64,000 nucleotides of DNA, taken from assembly GCF_005491425.1 (NCBI RefSeq), contig NZ_CP028083.1, forward strand, positions 1,202,001 through 1,266,000, written 5' to 3'. The stretch is from Lysinibacillus sp. SGAir0095. Lineage in GTDB: Bacteria; Bacillota; Bacilli; Bacillales_A; Planococcaceae. Position numbers and translations under genes: made by a program. This document shows positions 18,479 through 27,156 of this stretch, one piece after another (the stretch's first letter is position 1; every line of letters starts with the position of its first letter). Below the pieces are notes generated by a model that did not search any database, was not told where the DNA came from, and was given only the letters and a program-made list of their open reading frames with translations.

Positions 18479-19128
18479 TGACTAGCGTTGTAATCTGTTC
18501 AGGTGGGCCTAAGAGAGAACTTTGCTCATTTGATGAATTTAAGGCTGAAAATGCACTCTTTATAGGTGCCGATAAAGGAGCTCTTTACCTAATAGAAGAG
18601 GACATCATACCCAATGATATTGTTGGTGACTTTGATTCACTATCTGCAGAAGAATGGCAACGAGTATCAAAAATTGCACTTAACTGTGAAAAGGTGCAGG
18701 CTGAAAAAGACGAGACAGATACGGACCTAGCGCTTATAAAGGCAGTAACGTATAATCCATCAGAAATCTATCTAACAGGAGTTACAGGAGGAAGGTTGGA
18801 TCATTTTGAGGCAGCACTTCGTTCCATGTACCGATTACAAAAAGATTATCCACAAATTCAAATAAAAATAATAAACTCTCATAATGAAATTCGCATACTA
18901 TTGCCTGGGGAACATACTATAATACGAGATGAAAAGTTTCGATATATTTCATTTTTTGCTTATGAAGATGAAGTAGAAAATGTAACAATAAGAGGTCTAA
19001 AATACGAGACTACCAAAGAACGCATTGAAATTGGCACTTCTCGCTTTACTAGTAATGAATTGATTTCTAGCCTTGGGTATATCTCCTTTTCATCAGGCAT
19101 ATGTTTAATGATAAGAAGCAGTGACTAA
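18478..19128 (+). CDS. thiN: Thiamine pyrophosphokinase
   Basis: Converts thiamine to thiamine diphosphate. The 216 residues show CSGGP, the metal-binding GDFDSL block, DETDTDLALIKA and TGVTGGRLDHFEAA, then the C-terminal thiamine-binding beta domain. The ATG overlaps the rpe stop (TAATG). Position before spoVM is as in B. subtilis. Confidence 0.94.
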   Translation: MTSVVICSGGPKRELCSFDEFKAENALFIGADKGALYLIEEDIIPNDIVGDFDSLSAEEWQRVSKIALNCEKVQAEKDETDTDLALIKAVTYNPSEIYLTGVTGGRLDHFEAALRSMYRLQKDYPQIQIKIINSHNEIRILLPGEHTIIRDEKFRYISFFAYEDEVENVTIRGLKYETTKERIEIGTSRFTSNELISSLGYISFSSGICLMIRSSD

Positions 19129-19144
19129 AAAGGAGGGCCAGCAT

Positions 19145-19246
19145 TTGAGAGTTTATACATTTCAATTGCCGAAATTTGTTAGTAGTCTTACACGCAGTTG
19201 CATTAATTTATTTACAGGCGGCGGAAAGAAGAAGGAGAAAAAATAG
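19145..19246 (+). CDS. spoVM: Stage V sporulation protein SpoVM, with elongated tail
   Basis: A tiny amphipathic-helix protein that recognises the convex forespore membrane and anchors SpoIVA to start spore coat assembly. TTG lies 8 bases after a perfect AGGAGG. The 33 residues begin MRVYTFQLPKFVSSLTRSC, aligning with B. subtilis MKFYTIKLPKFLGG; Pro9, critical for its shallow membrane insertion, is conserved. The C-terminus is longer than the 26-residue B. subtilis protein and ends GGGKKKEKK. Order thiN-spoVM-rpmB(-) is conserved. A strong sign that the host forms endospores. Confidence 0.92.
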   Translation: MRVYTFQLPKFVSSLTRSCINLFTGGGKKKEKK

Positions 19247-19286
19247 TTCAAACCTTGTTTTTTCAGTAATTGCTTGCAATTTATGT

Positions 19287-19333
19287 CCCCACCCTGGTTC
19301 TTAAAATGAAAAATTGAATGGACCAGAGTGGGG
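19287..19333 (+). other. Imperfect 12-bp inverted repeat downstream of spoVM
   Basis: CCCCACCCTGGT (19287-19298) and ACCAGAGTGGGG (19322-19333) pair with one mismatch around a 23-base loop. It is unusually GC-rich for the surroundings and is followed by a second hairpin. It may be part of a structured 3' UTR or RNA. Confidence 0.45.
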
Positions 19334-19358
19334 CAGCTGCAAGTAAACCAAGTTGTGG

Positions 19359-19413
19359 ATTGGCCAGTATGAATATTGGTTACATAAGTGTAGTCACAAG
19401 GTGGCCAATTTTT
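19359..19413 (+). terminator. Terminator-like hairpin downstream of spoVM
   Basis: ATTGGCCA (19359-19366) and TGGCCAAT (19402-19409) form a perfect 8-bp stem with a 35-base loop, followed by TTTTT. A second ATTGG at 19374-19378 could pair with the same CCAAT, so two alternative folds are possible. The large loop lowers confidence in simple termination. Confidence 0.5.
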
Positions 19414-19649
19414 CGATGTTGGTCGTATCGCTATTTTGCAAATTGAAGATTCCAGCGTGTTGTGATGCACTTAATATGATCAGGGAGCCAATCAGTGGGG
19501 ACTAAGAGCAAACATAAATTGGGACTTTTTTGCCTAATGTTCTTATTCTTTCATCCATGTGTTATGTTTCGCAATTCCCCATTGTTTGGATTACTTTTTA
19601 ACATCATTTATTTAAAATTAGTGCTCCATATAGGTTTTTTCAGTAAAAC

Positions 19650-19690
19650 AAAAAAGAACTGTCCTCTTAGAAAGTGGGCAGTTCTTTTTT
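19650..19690. terminator. Strong, probably bidirectional terminator
   Basis: AAAAAAGAACTGTCC and GGGCAGTTCTTTTTT form a 15-bp stem with one G-T wobble around an 11-base loop. A-run and T-run flank it on both sides, so it can stop transcription from either direction. Confidence 0.85.
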
Positions 19691-19769
19691 AACGAATAAA
19701 AAGTTATCTGCATATGAGCAACTATGGTTAATACATGTTGATTAGCCAAGTTTTTTAATAGTAGAATAG

Positions 19770-19806
19770 AAAAAAACATCAATTTTTACAATTGTAAAAA
19801 TCGATG
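19770..19806 (-). terminator. Terminator of rpmB
   Basis: On the minus strand a 13-bp stem starting CATCGATTTTTAC, with one wobble and an AATT loop, is followed by TTTTTTTC. It lies 20 bases after the rpmB stop. Confidence 0.8.
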
Positions 19807-19826
19807 CTTTACAGGTTAAAATACGA

Positions 19827-20015
19827 TTAAACGCGTTCAACTTTACCAGATTTAAGCGCACGAGCAGAAACCCATACACGTTTTGGTTTACCGTTCACTA
19901 AAATACGAACTTTTTGTAAGTTTGCACCCCAAGTACGTTTGTTAGCGTTCATTGCGTGTGAACGATTGTTGCCTGAACGAGTTTTTCGACCAGTTACTAC
20001 ACATTGTTTAGGCAT
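19827..20015 (-). CDS. rpmB: 50S ribosomal protein L28 (bL28)
   Basis: Structural protein of the large subunit. The 62 residues ([27 protein letters not shown] at the start, [14 protein letters not shown] at the end) match Bacillales L28. Only one Cys (Cys5) is left of the zinc-binding set, so this is a zinc-independent type. AAGGAGGG precedes the start. It is monocistronic and divergent from yloU. Confidence 0.97.
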   Translation of the reverse strand: MPKQCVVTGRKTRSGNNRSHAMNANKRTWGANLQKVRILVNGKPKRVWVSARALKSGKVERV

Positions 20016-20081
20016 GTATATTCCCTCCTTACAGATGAATCTGAAAGATTGTTTTCAGTTCTATATTTCACATACTTTAAT

Positions 20082-20110
20082 AATTTAACATAGACAGGAA
20101 TCCTATGCAA
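20082..20110 (-). promoter_or_regulatory. SigA-type promoter of rpmB
   Basis: On the minus strand TTGCAT is separated by 17 bases from TAAATT, which is preceded by TG as an extended -10 (TGTTAAATT). Transcription would start about 60 bases before the rpmB start. Confidence 0.55.
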
Positions 20111-20303
20111 CAGTTTTCACATAACCTTTCAAGAAAAAATCCTTTACAGTATGAAAAAGAGTGTTAAAAATGGAAATACTATATAAAAAGAACTATGATA
20201 TTAAAAAAGGCTAATTTATATTCCAATTAGTTAGAGCATAACTCTAGCTGTCTAATGGAGGCTAGACTTTATTTGTCAAAGATTTGGAAAATAAGACAAT
20301 ATG

Positions 20304-20333
20304 TAGACGAATACCTAGGTTTTCTTTTATAAT
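20304..20333 (+). promoter_or_regulatory. Candidate promoter of yloU-fakA
   Basis: TAGACG and a perfect TATAAT are separated by 18 bases, about 55 bases before the yloU start. The -35 is weak (4 of 6). Confidence 0.4.
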
Positions 20334-20388
20334 CAATTTTTGTGTAGTACAATAGAATTTAGCGAAAATGAGCCAAGGGGGCAAAGTC

Positions 20389-20751
20389 ATGTCAGTAGAA
20401 ATTAATAATGATTTCGGCCATATCGATATTTCAAACGATGTAATTGCACAAATTGCTGGTGGAGCTGCAATCGAATGCTACGGTATCGTTGGAATGGCGT
20501 CAAAACATCAAATTCGTGATGGATTAACAGATATTTTACGAAAAGAAAACTTTGCAAAAGGTGTAATTATTCGTCAAGAAGGACAAGACCTTCATATTGA
20601 TATGTATATTATCGTTAGTTATGGAACGAAGATTTCAGAAGTGGCTTACCAAGTTCAGTCAAAAGTAAAATACACAGTAAACAAAACATTAGGTATGAGC
20701 GTTAAATCAGTTAACATTTATGTTCAAGGCGTTCGTGTTATGAATGTGTAA
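20389..20751 (+). CDS. yloU: Asp23/Gls24 family envelope stress protein YloU
   Basis: DUF322 (Asp23/Gls24) protein; family members associate with the cell envelope through partners and affect alkaline or envelope stress. ATG at 20389 lies 9 bases after AAGGGGG and gives 120 residues, the same length as B. subtilis YloU. Motifs: ISNDVIAQIAGGAAIECYGIVGM and the C-terminal KSVNIYVQGVRV. It is next to fakA, a conserved pair. Confidence 0.93.
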   Translation: MSVEINNDFGHIDISNDVIAQIAGGAAIECYGIVGMASKHQIRDGLTDILRKENFAKGVIIRQEGQDLHIDMYIIVSYGTKISEVAYQVQSKVKYTVNKTLGMSVKSVNIYVQGVRVMNV

Positions 20752-20769
20752 GAGGAGGATTTAAATCGG

Positions 20770-22419
20770 ATGAAGTCATTAGACGGAATCAAATTTGCAG
20801 AAATGGTGCAAATGGGTGCCCATAATTTATCTCAAAATGCAAATTATGTTGACTCTCTAAACGTATTCCCGGTTCCAGATGGAGACACAGGTACAAATAT
20901 GAACCTATCAATGACATCTGGTGCAAAAGAAACAGAAAGTAATGTTGGGAAGCATATTGGGAAAACAGCACAAAGCTTATCAAAAGGATTATTAATGGGT
21001 GCACGAGGCAATTCGGGAGTAATCTTATCTCAATTATTCCGCGGTTTCGGAAAAGCCATTGAAAAAGACAGTGAAATTGATGCAATTCAGTTTGCTAATG
21101 CTTTTCAAGCAGGAGTGGATACTGCCTATAAAGCAGTAATGAAACCTGTTGAAGGAACAATTCTTACAGTAGCTCGTGAAGCAGCAGCTAAAGCGGTTGA
21201 AGTCGCACAAGATGAAGACAGTATTATAGCTGTAATGGAAGCAGTGGTGAGCGAAGGTAAGAACTCGCTAGACCGTACACCAGATCTATTACCTGTACTA
21301 AAAGAGGTTGGCGTTGTCGATAGTGGCGGCCAAGGACTGCTATTTGTTTACGAAGGATTCCTTGCTTCTTTAAAAGGTGAAGCGCTTCCAGCAAAAAATG
21401 ACGCTTCATTGGATGATTTAATAAGTGCTGAGCATCATCGTGCACAGGATTTCATGAGCACAGAAGATATTGAATTTGGCTATTGTACAGAAATTATGGT
21501 TCGTCTTGAACAAGAAAAAGAACCTTTCGATGAAGCAAAATTCCGTGAAGAACTAAATGTAATGGGTGACTCCTTACTTGTTGTTTCCGATGATGAAATT
21601 GCAAAAGTACATATACACTCTGAAACGCCAGGTGCGGTACTTGCAGCAGGTCAGAAATACGGCAGCTTAATAAAAATCAAAGTTGATAATATGCGTGAAC
21701 AGCATTCTGCAATTGTGAACGAACAACCTAATCTAGCCAGTGTGCCAAAGAAACAAGAAAAGCATCCTTATGCGGTAGTTACTATTGCCATGGGTGAAGG
21801 AATTGCGGAATTACTACGCAGCATTGGTGCTTCGTATGTTATTGAAGGTGGTCAAACAATGAACCCTTCTACCGAGGATATTGTAAAGGCTGTAAGAGAG
21901 GTTAACGCTGAACGCGTTATTATCTTACCGAACAATAAAAATATCATAATGGCTGCAGAACAAGCAGTTGAACTATTGGATATCGAAGCTGCAGTAGTGC
22001 CAACAAAAACAATTCCACAGGGGATGGCAGCAATCCTGGCATTTAACCCTGAAGCTTCAGTAGCTGACAATAAAGACGGCATGACAAATGCTTTCGCGCA
22101 CGTTCAAACGGGTCAAGTGACTTTTGCCGTTCGTGACACGACAATTGATGGTGTAGAAATCCGTAAAGACGACTACATGGCATTAGCTGAAGGTAAAATC
22201 ATTTTATCCACGCCGAAAATGTTAGATGCAGCCCAGAAAGTTGTGACTCAATTAGTGGATGAGGATTCAGAAATCATTACCATCATCTATGGCGAAGATG
22301 CAACAGAAGCCGAGGCAAATGAACTGGCAAGCTTCATCGAACAAAACTATCCGGATGCAGAAGTTGAAATTGTTGAAGGAAAACAATCATTATATCCATT
22401 CATTTTATCGATTGAATAA
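20770..22419 (+). CDS. fakA: DAK2-domain fatty acid kinase subunit FakA (YloV)
   Basis: ATP-binding subunit that phosphorylates fatty acids bound to a FakB (DegV) partner, feeding acyl-phosphate to PlsX/PlsY. The 549 residues start with the DAK2 domain: DSLNVFPVPDGDTGTNMNLSM (nucleotide/Mg site), GARGNSGVILSQLFRG, then a middle domain with HIHSETPGAVL and a C-terminal domain ending near YPFILSIE. No FakB is encoded nearby, which is usual. GAGGAGG precedes ATG. In step with plsX downstream. Confidence 0.94.
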   Translation: MKSLDGIKFAEMVQMGAHNLSQNANYVDSLNVFPVPDGDTGTNMNLSMTSGAKETESNVGKHIGKTAQSLSKGLLMGARGNSGVILSQLFRGFGKAIEKDSEIDAIQFANAFQAGVDTAYKAVMKPVEGTILTVAREAAAKAVEVAQDEDSIIAVMEAVVSEGKNSLDRTPDLLPVLKEVGVVDSGGQGLLFVYEGFLASLKGEALPAKNDASLDDLISAEHHRAQDFMSTEDIEFGYCTEIMVRLEQEKEPFDEAKFREELNVMGDSLLVVSDDEIAKVHIHSETPGAVLAAGQKYGSLIKIKVDNMREQHSAIVNEQPNLASVPKKQEKHPYAVVTIAMGEGIAELLRSIGASYVIEGGQTMNPSTEDIVKAVREVNAERVIILPNNKNIIMAAEQAVELLDIEAAVVPTKTIPQGMAAILAFNPEASVADNKDGMTNAFAHVQTGQVTFAVRDTTIDGVEIRKDDYMALAEGKIILSTPKMLDAAQKVVTQLVDEDSEIITIIYGEDATEAEANELASFIEQNYPDAEVEIVEGKQSLYPFILSIE

Positions 22420-22455
22420 TAGGCGATAAAAAGGGAATACCATTCTTTGCTAAAT

Positions 22456-22510
22456 AAAAAGCTAACCAAAAAGGTTGTGAGCAGTACGACTTTTTGTGGT
22501 TGGCTTTTTG
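22456..22510 (+). terminator. Terminator after fakA
   Basis: AAAAAGCTAACCAAAAAG pairs imperfectly with CTTTTTGTGGTTGGCTTTTT (one unpaired position), giving a long stem with a 15-base loop and a trailing T-run. Confidence 0.75.
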
Positions 22511-22588
22511 ATTTTTCTCCAATCACAGCTCTTTTTCTAATGAAAATTCGATTTTCTGAAAAAAGAAGTATTCAAAAAAATATATATT

Positions 22589-22618
22589 TTGTGTGTCGAT
22601 GAGTCTTCATGATAAACT
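22589..22618 (+). promoter_or_regulatory. Candidate promoter of sdaAB-sdaAA-recG
   Basis: TTGTGT and TAAACT are separated by 18 bases, and TG precedes the -10 as TGATAAACT. It is about 80 bases upstream of sdaAB. Confidence 0.4.
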
Positions 22619-22698
22619 AGGCTTAAAATAATAGATTTTATTTCTAATAACAAATCATTTTGGAGTTTAATATAATTGAGGGTAAGGAGGAGAGTAGG

Positions 22699-23361
22699 TT
22701 GAAATTTACTTCAGTATTTGACATCATCGGTCCAGTTATGATTGGACCTTCGTCTTCTCACACAGCGGGGGCTGCACGTATCGGACGAGTTGCGAGAGAT
22801 TTATTTGGCCGAAAACCTAAATGGGCGAAAATTCACCTTTATGGTTCTTTTGCAGAGACATTCAAAGGACATGGAACGGATGTAGCAGTAGTTGGTGGAT
22901 TACTAGATTTTGATACATTTGATGAACGCATTAAAACTGCGTTTGAGCATGCAAAAAATGAAGGATTAGCATTTGATATCATTCCAGAAACAGCAAATAA
23001 AGAACATCCAAATACTGCACGAATCGTAATGGGTGATGAAACAGGTGAAATGTCGGTGGAAGGGATTTCTATCGGTGGCGGTAAAATCGAGATTAGTGAA
23101 GTGAACGGCTTCAAGCTACGTTTAACTGGTGGTATGCCGGCGATTTTAGTCGTACATGATGATCGAGCGGGCTGTATTGCAAATGTGGCAAATTGTTTAG
23201 CAATGCATCATGTTAATATTGGCCATATGGAAGTCTCAAGAATCGAACGAGGCCAAACAGCATTAATGGTTATTGAAGTCGATCAAAACATTGATAATCG
23301 TATAATACAACAGATTTCATTGATTCCTAATATTACAAAAGTATCGAAAATTAATAACTAA
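22699..23361 (+). CDS. sdaAB: L-serine dehydratase, iron-sulfur-dependent, beta subunit
   Basis: With SdaAA it deaminates L-serine to pyruvate. The start is TTG at 22699, 8 bases after AAGGAGG, giving MKFTSVFDIIGPVMIGPSSSHTAGA, the family's N-terminus, and 220 residues. A C-terminal ACT domain (AILVVHDDRAGCIANVANCL) begins near residue 150. The motif SSSHTAGA is part of the substrate-binding domain. Followed after 12 bases by sdaAA. Confidence 0.95.
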   Translation: MKFTSVFDIIGPVMIGPSSSHTAGAARIGRVARDLFGRKPKWAKIHLYGSFAETFKGHGTDVAVVGGLLDFDTFDERIKTAFEHAKNEGLAFDIIPETANKEHPNTARIVMGDETGEMSVEGISIGGGKIEISEVNGFKLRLTGGMPAILVVHDDRAGCIANVANCLAMHHVNIGHMEVSRIERGQTALMVIEVDQNIDNRIIQQISLIPNITKVSKINN

Positions 23362-23373
23362 GGAGTGAGCTTT

Positions 23374-24267
23374 GTGGACGTATTATTTCATAATGTAAGA
23401 GAATTAGTTGAACTTGCTGAAAAAGAAAATAAGCTCATTTCTGACATCATGATTGAACAAGAAATGAATATGAGTGGTCGCTCTCGAGAAGAAATTTTCA
23501 CGCAAATGGACAGAAATTTAGTTGTCATGGAGCAAGCGGTTGAACGTGGATTAAATGGTGTGCAATCTGTTTCAGGGTTAACAGGAGGCGATGCTGTTTT
23601 ACTTCAAAACTATATAGCATCAGGTAAAAGTCTTTCTGGCGATTTATTATTAGATGCTGTTAGTAAAGCGGTAGCAACAAATGAAGTGAATGCAGCAATG
23701 GGGACAATCTGTGCAACTCCAACTGCTGGATCAGCTGGAGTAGTGCCTGGAACACTGTTTGCAGTGAAAAATAAATTAAATCCAACACGTGAGCAAATGA
23801 TTCGTTTCTTATTTACATCAGGCGCATTTGGCTTTGTAGTCGCAAATAATGCCTTTATCTCTGGAGCAGCAGGCGGCTGCCAAGCAGAAGTTGGTTCGGC
23901 GGCTGGTATGGCTGCTGCAGCAATTGTAGAGATGGCTGGTGGTACACCTGCTCAATGTTCGGAAGCGTTTGCAATTACATTGAAAAATATGCTTGGCCTT
24001 GTTTGTGATCCAGTTGCAGGTCTTGTAGAAGTTCCATGTGTGAAACGAAATGCAATGGGGGCAGCCAATGCAATGGTGGCTGCAGATATGGCGCTTGCTG
24101 GAATTACTAGTCGAATTCCTTGTGATGAAGTAATTGGTGCAATGTTTAGAATTGGTCAAACAATGCATCCGAGCTTAAAAGAGACAGCTCGTGGAGGACT
24201 TGCTGCAACACCAACTGGTAAGGCACTTGCTGCTAAAATTTTCGGAAGTGCAGTAGAAGTTGACTAA
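23374..24267 (+). CDS. sdaAA: L-serine dehydratase, iron-sulfur-dependent, alpha subunit
   Basis: Catalytic 4Fe-4S subunit. I chose GTG at 23374, 8 bases after AAGGAG, giving MDVLFHNVRELVELAEKEN and 297 residues; an upstream GTG overlaps the ribosome site. The cluster-binding region includes GTICATPTAGSAGVVPG, GAAGGCQAEVGSAAGMAAAA and LVCDPVAGLVEVPC, with the expected cysteines. Overlaps recG by 8 bases. Confidence 0.95.
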   Translation: MDVLFHNVRELVELAEKENKLISDIMIEQEMNMSGRSREEIFTQMDRNLVVMEQAVERGLNGVQSVSGLTGGDAVLLQNYIASGKSLSGDLLLDAVSKAVATNEVNAAMGTICATPTAGSAGVVPGTLFAVKNKLNPTREQMIRFLFTSGAFGFVVANNAFISGAAGGCQAEVGSAAGMAAAAIVEMAGGTPAQCSEAFAITLKNMLGLVCDPVAGLVEVPCVKRNAMGAANAMVAADMALAGITSRIPCDEVIGAMFRIGQTMHPSLKETARGGLAATPTGKALAAKIFGSAVEVD

Positions 24268-26305
24268 TGTATTAGAACCAATTACAGCATTAAAAGGGAT
24301 TGGAAAAGAAACGGCAGAGCACCTAAGTGAGATGGGTATCCACACTATCGAAGATCTAATTTGGACGTTCCCCTATCGTCATGAAGATTTTCGTCTAAAG
24401 GATTTAGCGGAGACACCGCACAATGAAAAAGTAACGATAGAAGCAAGAGTTGAAAGCGTTCCTTCTGTACTTTATCTAGGGAAAAACAAATCTAGAATCC
24501 AAGTTACAGTTTTAGCGGGAAGACATCTCGTAAAGGTAGTATTTTTTAATCAAAATTATTTAAGAACGAAACTGACGCCAGGTGAAATTGTAACGGTCTC
24601 GGGAAAATGGGACCGTGGTCGGCAAGTTATTAATGGTTCATCGATTAAATTCGGTCCCAAAACAGATAATACTGATTTTGAACCTGTGTATAGCCTAAAA
24701 GGCACAATTCACCAAAACAGGTTTCGCAAATATATGCGCCAGGCCTTAGATATACTTCAGGGTGAAATGACTGAAACACTTCCAAGTCATTTGATTGAGC
24801 AATATCAATTGCCAGCCATAGCAGATGCCTTGGAAGGTGTTCATTTTCCTAAAGATGCTGATCACGCTAAACAAGCAAGACGACGTTTTGTCTATGAAGA
24901 ATTATTACAATTCCAATTACGGATTCAATCTTTAAGAAAAGTTCGAAAAGAAAATGAACAAGGAATTGCGATTCAATATGATGTGAAAAAGGTTCGCGAA
25001 TTCATAAAGCAGATTTCTTTTGAACTGACAAATGCTCAAAAACGAGTTGTGAATGAAATCAGCAAGGATTTAAAAGAGCCACATCGCATGAATCGACTTT
25101 TACAAGGGGATGTAGGGTCGGGGAAAACAATTGTGGCTGCAATAGGGTTATATTCTGCAGTAACAGCAGGCTATCAGGGGGCATTAATGGCACCAACTGA
25201 AATCCTGGCAGAACAGCATGCCGAATCCTTAAGAGGCTGGTTTGATCCAATCGGTGTAAAAGTACACTTGCTTTCTGGTTCCACTAAAGCAAAAGAAAAG
25301 AAAATACTCTTAGAGCAACTGCTTAATGGGGAAATCGATATTTTAATTGGGACCCATGCTTTGATTCAACCAGATGTACAATTTAAAAATCTCGGTTTCG
25401 TTATTACGGATGAGCAGCATCGCTTTGGGGTTGAGCAACGCCGAATTTTACGGGATAAGGGAATGAACCCGGATGTGCTATTTATGACAGCAACGCCGAT
25501 TCCTAGAACACTGGCTATAACTGCTTTTGGTGAAATGGATGTTTCCATTATTGATGAGTTGCCTGCAGGACGTAAGCAGATTGAAACGCATTGGTTGAAG
25601 AAAGAACAGTTAAATTCGAGTATATCAAAAATGGAATCTGAATTGCGAAATGGTAGGCAAGCCTATGTGATTTGTCCGCTAATTGAGGAATCAGATAAAT
25701 TGGATGTTCAAAATGCTGTTGAAGTTTACGAACAGCTTGCTACCATTTTTAATGGACGATATAAAGTTGGGTTAATGCATGGTAGACTCCATTCTGATGA
25801 AAAAGATGCTGTTATGCGCGAGTTTTCTGATGGGGAAATTGATGTCTTAGTTTCGACAACCGTTGTAGAAGTTGGTGTTAATGTTCCAAACGCCACATTT
25901 ATGATGATTTACGATGCTGATCGCTTTGGGCTGGCTCAGCTTCATCAATTACGTGGTCGTGTAGGTCGTGGTGAACATCAATCCTATTGTGTACTTTTGG
26001 CCGATCCAAAGTCCGAAGAAGGTAAAGAACGTATGATGTCTATGACACAGACAAATGATGGCTTCAAGCTTGCAGAAAAAGATTTAGAACTACGTGGGCC
26101 TGGAGATTTCTTTGGGAAAAAGCAAAGTGGGTTACCTGATTTTAAAATGGCAGATTTAGTGCATGATTATCGAACGTTGGAAGTAGCGAGACAGGACGCT
26201 GCCAAACTCATTTATGATGACCAATTCTGGCAGTCGGAGGAATATCGCTATTTACGGGAGATGCTAGAAGAGTCCGGCATTTTAAATGGAGAACGAATCG
26301 ATTAA
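24260..26305 (+). CDS. recG: ATP-dependent DNA helicase RecG
   Basis: Regresses stalled forks and processes branched DNA. The 681 residues carry an N-terminal wedge/OB domain (ALKGIGKETAEHLSEMGI), P-loop GDVGSGKTIVAAIG near 285, DEQHRFG, MTATPIPRTLAITAFG, and QLRGRVGRGEHQSYC near the end. Translation most likely begins at TTG 24260, within the sdaAA 3' end; the ribosome site is weak, suggesting coupling. Confidence 0.96.
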   Translation: MTNVLEPITALKGIGKETAEHLSEMGIHTIEDLIWTFPYRHEDFRLKDLAETPHNEKVTIEARVESVPSVLYLGKNKSRIQVTVLAGRHLVKVVFFNQNYLRTKLTPGEIVTVSGKWDRGRQVINGSSIKFGPKTDNTDFEPVYSLKGTIHQNRFRKYMRQALDILQGEMTETLPSHLIEQYQLPAIADALEGVHFPKDADHAKQARRRFVYEELLQFQLRIQSLRKVRKENEQGIAIQYDVKKVREFIKQISFELTNAQKRVVNEISKDLKEPHRMNRLLQGDVGSGKTIVAAIGLYSAVTAGYQGALMAPTEILAEQHAESLRGWFDPIGVKVHLLSGSTKAKEKKILLEQLLNGEIDILIGTHALIQPDVQFKNLGFVITDEQHRFGVEQRRILRDKGMNPDVLFMTATPIPRTLAITAFGEMDVSIIDELPAGRKQIETHWLKKEQLNSSISKMESELRNGRQAYVICPLIEESDKLDVQNAVEVYEQLATIFNGRYKVGLMHGRLHSDEKDAVMREFSDGEIDVLVSTTVVEVGVNVPNATFMMIYDADRFGLAQLHQLRGRVGRGEHQSYCVLLADPKSEEGKERMMSMTQTNDGFKLAEKDLELRGPGDFFGKKQSGLPDFKMADLVHDYRTLEVARQDAAKLIYDDQFWQSEEYRYLREMLEESGILNGERID

Positions 26306-26323
26306 TCGCTGAATCAGCTTAAT

Positions 26324-26364
26324 AAAACGATTTTCGCTAAAATGGCGGAAATCGTTTTATTTTT
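26324..26364 (+). terminator. Terminator of the sda-recG operon
   Basis: AAAACGATTT (26324-26333) and AAATCGTTTT (26349-26358) form a perfect 10-bp stem, extended inward by CG pairs, followed by ATTTTT. Confidence 0.85.
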
Positions 26365-26488
26365 GTCGAAAAATATAATTGGCGGAAATTTGAATAGAAC
26401 TGGCGTATATATTCTCAAAAATGTCGCTATCCTCATTCTCTTCAAGACCAACTCGCTCATAAATAGAAAATCTCTTTGTTATTTGCTC

Positions 26489-26538
26489 TTGCGTTCTATT
26501 TTATAGAAATGTATACTGGTATTAGTACCAAGTGCTAA
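26489..26538 (+). promoter_or_regulatory. fapR promoter with FapR operator
   Basis: A SigA promoter TTGCGT (26489-26494), 17 bases, TATACT (26512-26517) is followed by TTAGTACCAAGTGCTAA at 26522-26538. This matches the known 17-bp FapR consensus TTAGTACCnnGTnCTAA and covers the predicted start site. It implies autorepression relieved by malonyl-CoA, for the whole fapR-plsX-fabD-fabG group. Confidence 0.9.
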
Positions 26539-26565
26539 AAAAGTTAAAAGTAGGTGACGAGTGTT

Positions 26566-27156
26566 TTGAAGCGTACAAAAAAAGAACGACAAAGACTACT
26601 AACTGAAACAATTGAAGATAACCCATTCGTCACTGATGAACAATTAGCATTACAGTTTGGAGTCAGCGTTCAAACCATTCGTTTAGATCGGATGGAACTT
26701 TCAATCCCAGAATTGCGTGAACGTATTAAAGGCGTTGCCGCACAAAATTATGAGAATGAAGTAAAGTCTTTACCACTTGATGAAGTAATTGGTGAAATAA
26801 TAGATATTGAATTAGACCAACGAGCACTCTCCATTTTTGATGTAAAAGAAGAGCATGTGTTTCAACGTAATGGGATTGCAAGGGGACACCATTTATTTGC
26901 CCAAGCAAACTCTCTGGCAGTCGCTGTTATTAATGATGAATTAGCACTTACTGTTAAATCAAATGTGGTCTTTGTTAAACCTGTAAAAGCAGGTGATCGT
27001 GTGATAACAAAGGCGATTGTTCGTGGTGTGAATAGTGAAAAAAATCGTACATATATAGAAGTTGTATCAACTGTAAATAATGAAACAGTGTTTAAAGGTG
27101 AATTTGAAATGTACCGTACGAAAGGTTCAGGTGACTATAATGAAATTGGCAATTGA
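26566..27156 (+). CDS. fapR: Malonyl-CoA-responsive lipid synthesis repressor FapR
   Basis: Represses fatty-acid and phospholipid synthesis genes until malonyl-CoA binds. TTG at 26566, 8 bases after AGGTGA, gives [16 protein letters not shown] like characterised FapR; a GTG 12 bases upstream is possible but sits on the ribosome site. Residues 1-60 form the HTH ([35 protein letters not shown]); about 70-195 is the hot-dog effector domain. 196 residues. The 3' end overlaps plsX by 17 bases. Confidence 0.95.
   Translation: MKRTKKERQRLLTETIEDNPFVTDEQLALQFGVSVQTIRLDRMELSIPELRERIKGVAAQNYENEVKSLPLDEVIGEIIDIELDQRALSIFDVKEEHVFQRNGIARGHHLFAQANSLAVAVINDELALTVKSNVVFVKPVKAGDRVITKAIVRGVNSEKNRTYIEVVSTVNNETVFKGEFEMYRTKGSGDYNEIGN

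Larger units (their letters stand above)
19247..19826. other. Intergenic region between spoVM and rpmB, rich in hairpins
   Basis: This 580-bp stretch contains no supported protein gene. It holds a large hairpin (19287-19333), a terminator-like hairpin (19359-19413), a strong probably bidirectional terminator (19650-19690) and the rpmB terminator (19770-19806, minus). A 65-codon GTG frame at 19495-19692 is rejected because it lacks a ribosome site and ends inside the terminator stem. Confidence 0.6.
20016..20388. other. Divergent intergenic region rpmB / yloU
   Basis: This 373-bp region holds the rpmB promoter (20082-20110, minus) and a candidate yloU promoter (20304-20333). Between them are only short 5-bp dyads around 20230-20270. 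No coding frame is supported. Confidence 0.6.

Noticed and set aside
19495..19692. 65-codon GTG-started hydrophobic frame downstream of spoVM
   Set aside because: There is no ribosome site before it, it ends inside a strong terminator stem, and its Phe/Leu-rich translation reflects AT-rich non-coding DNA.
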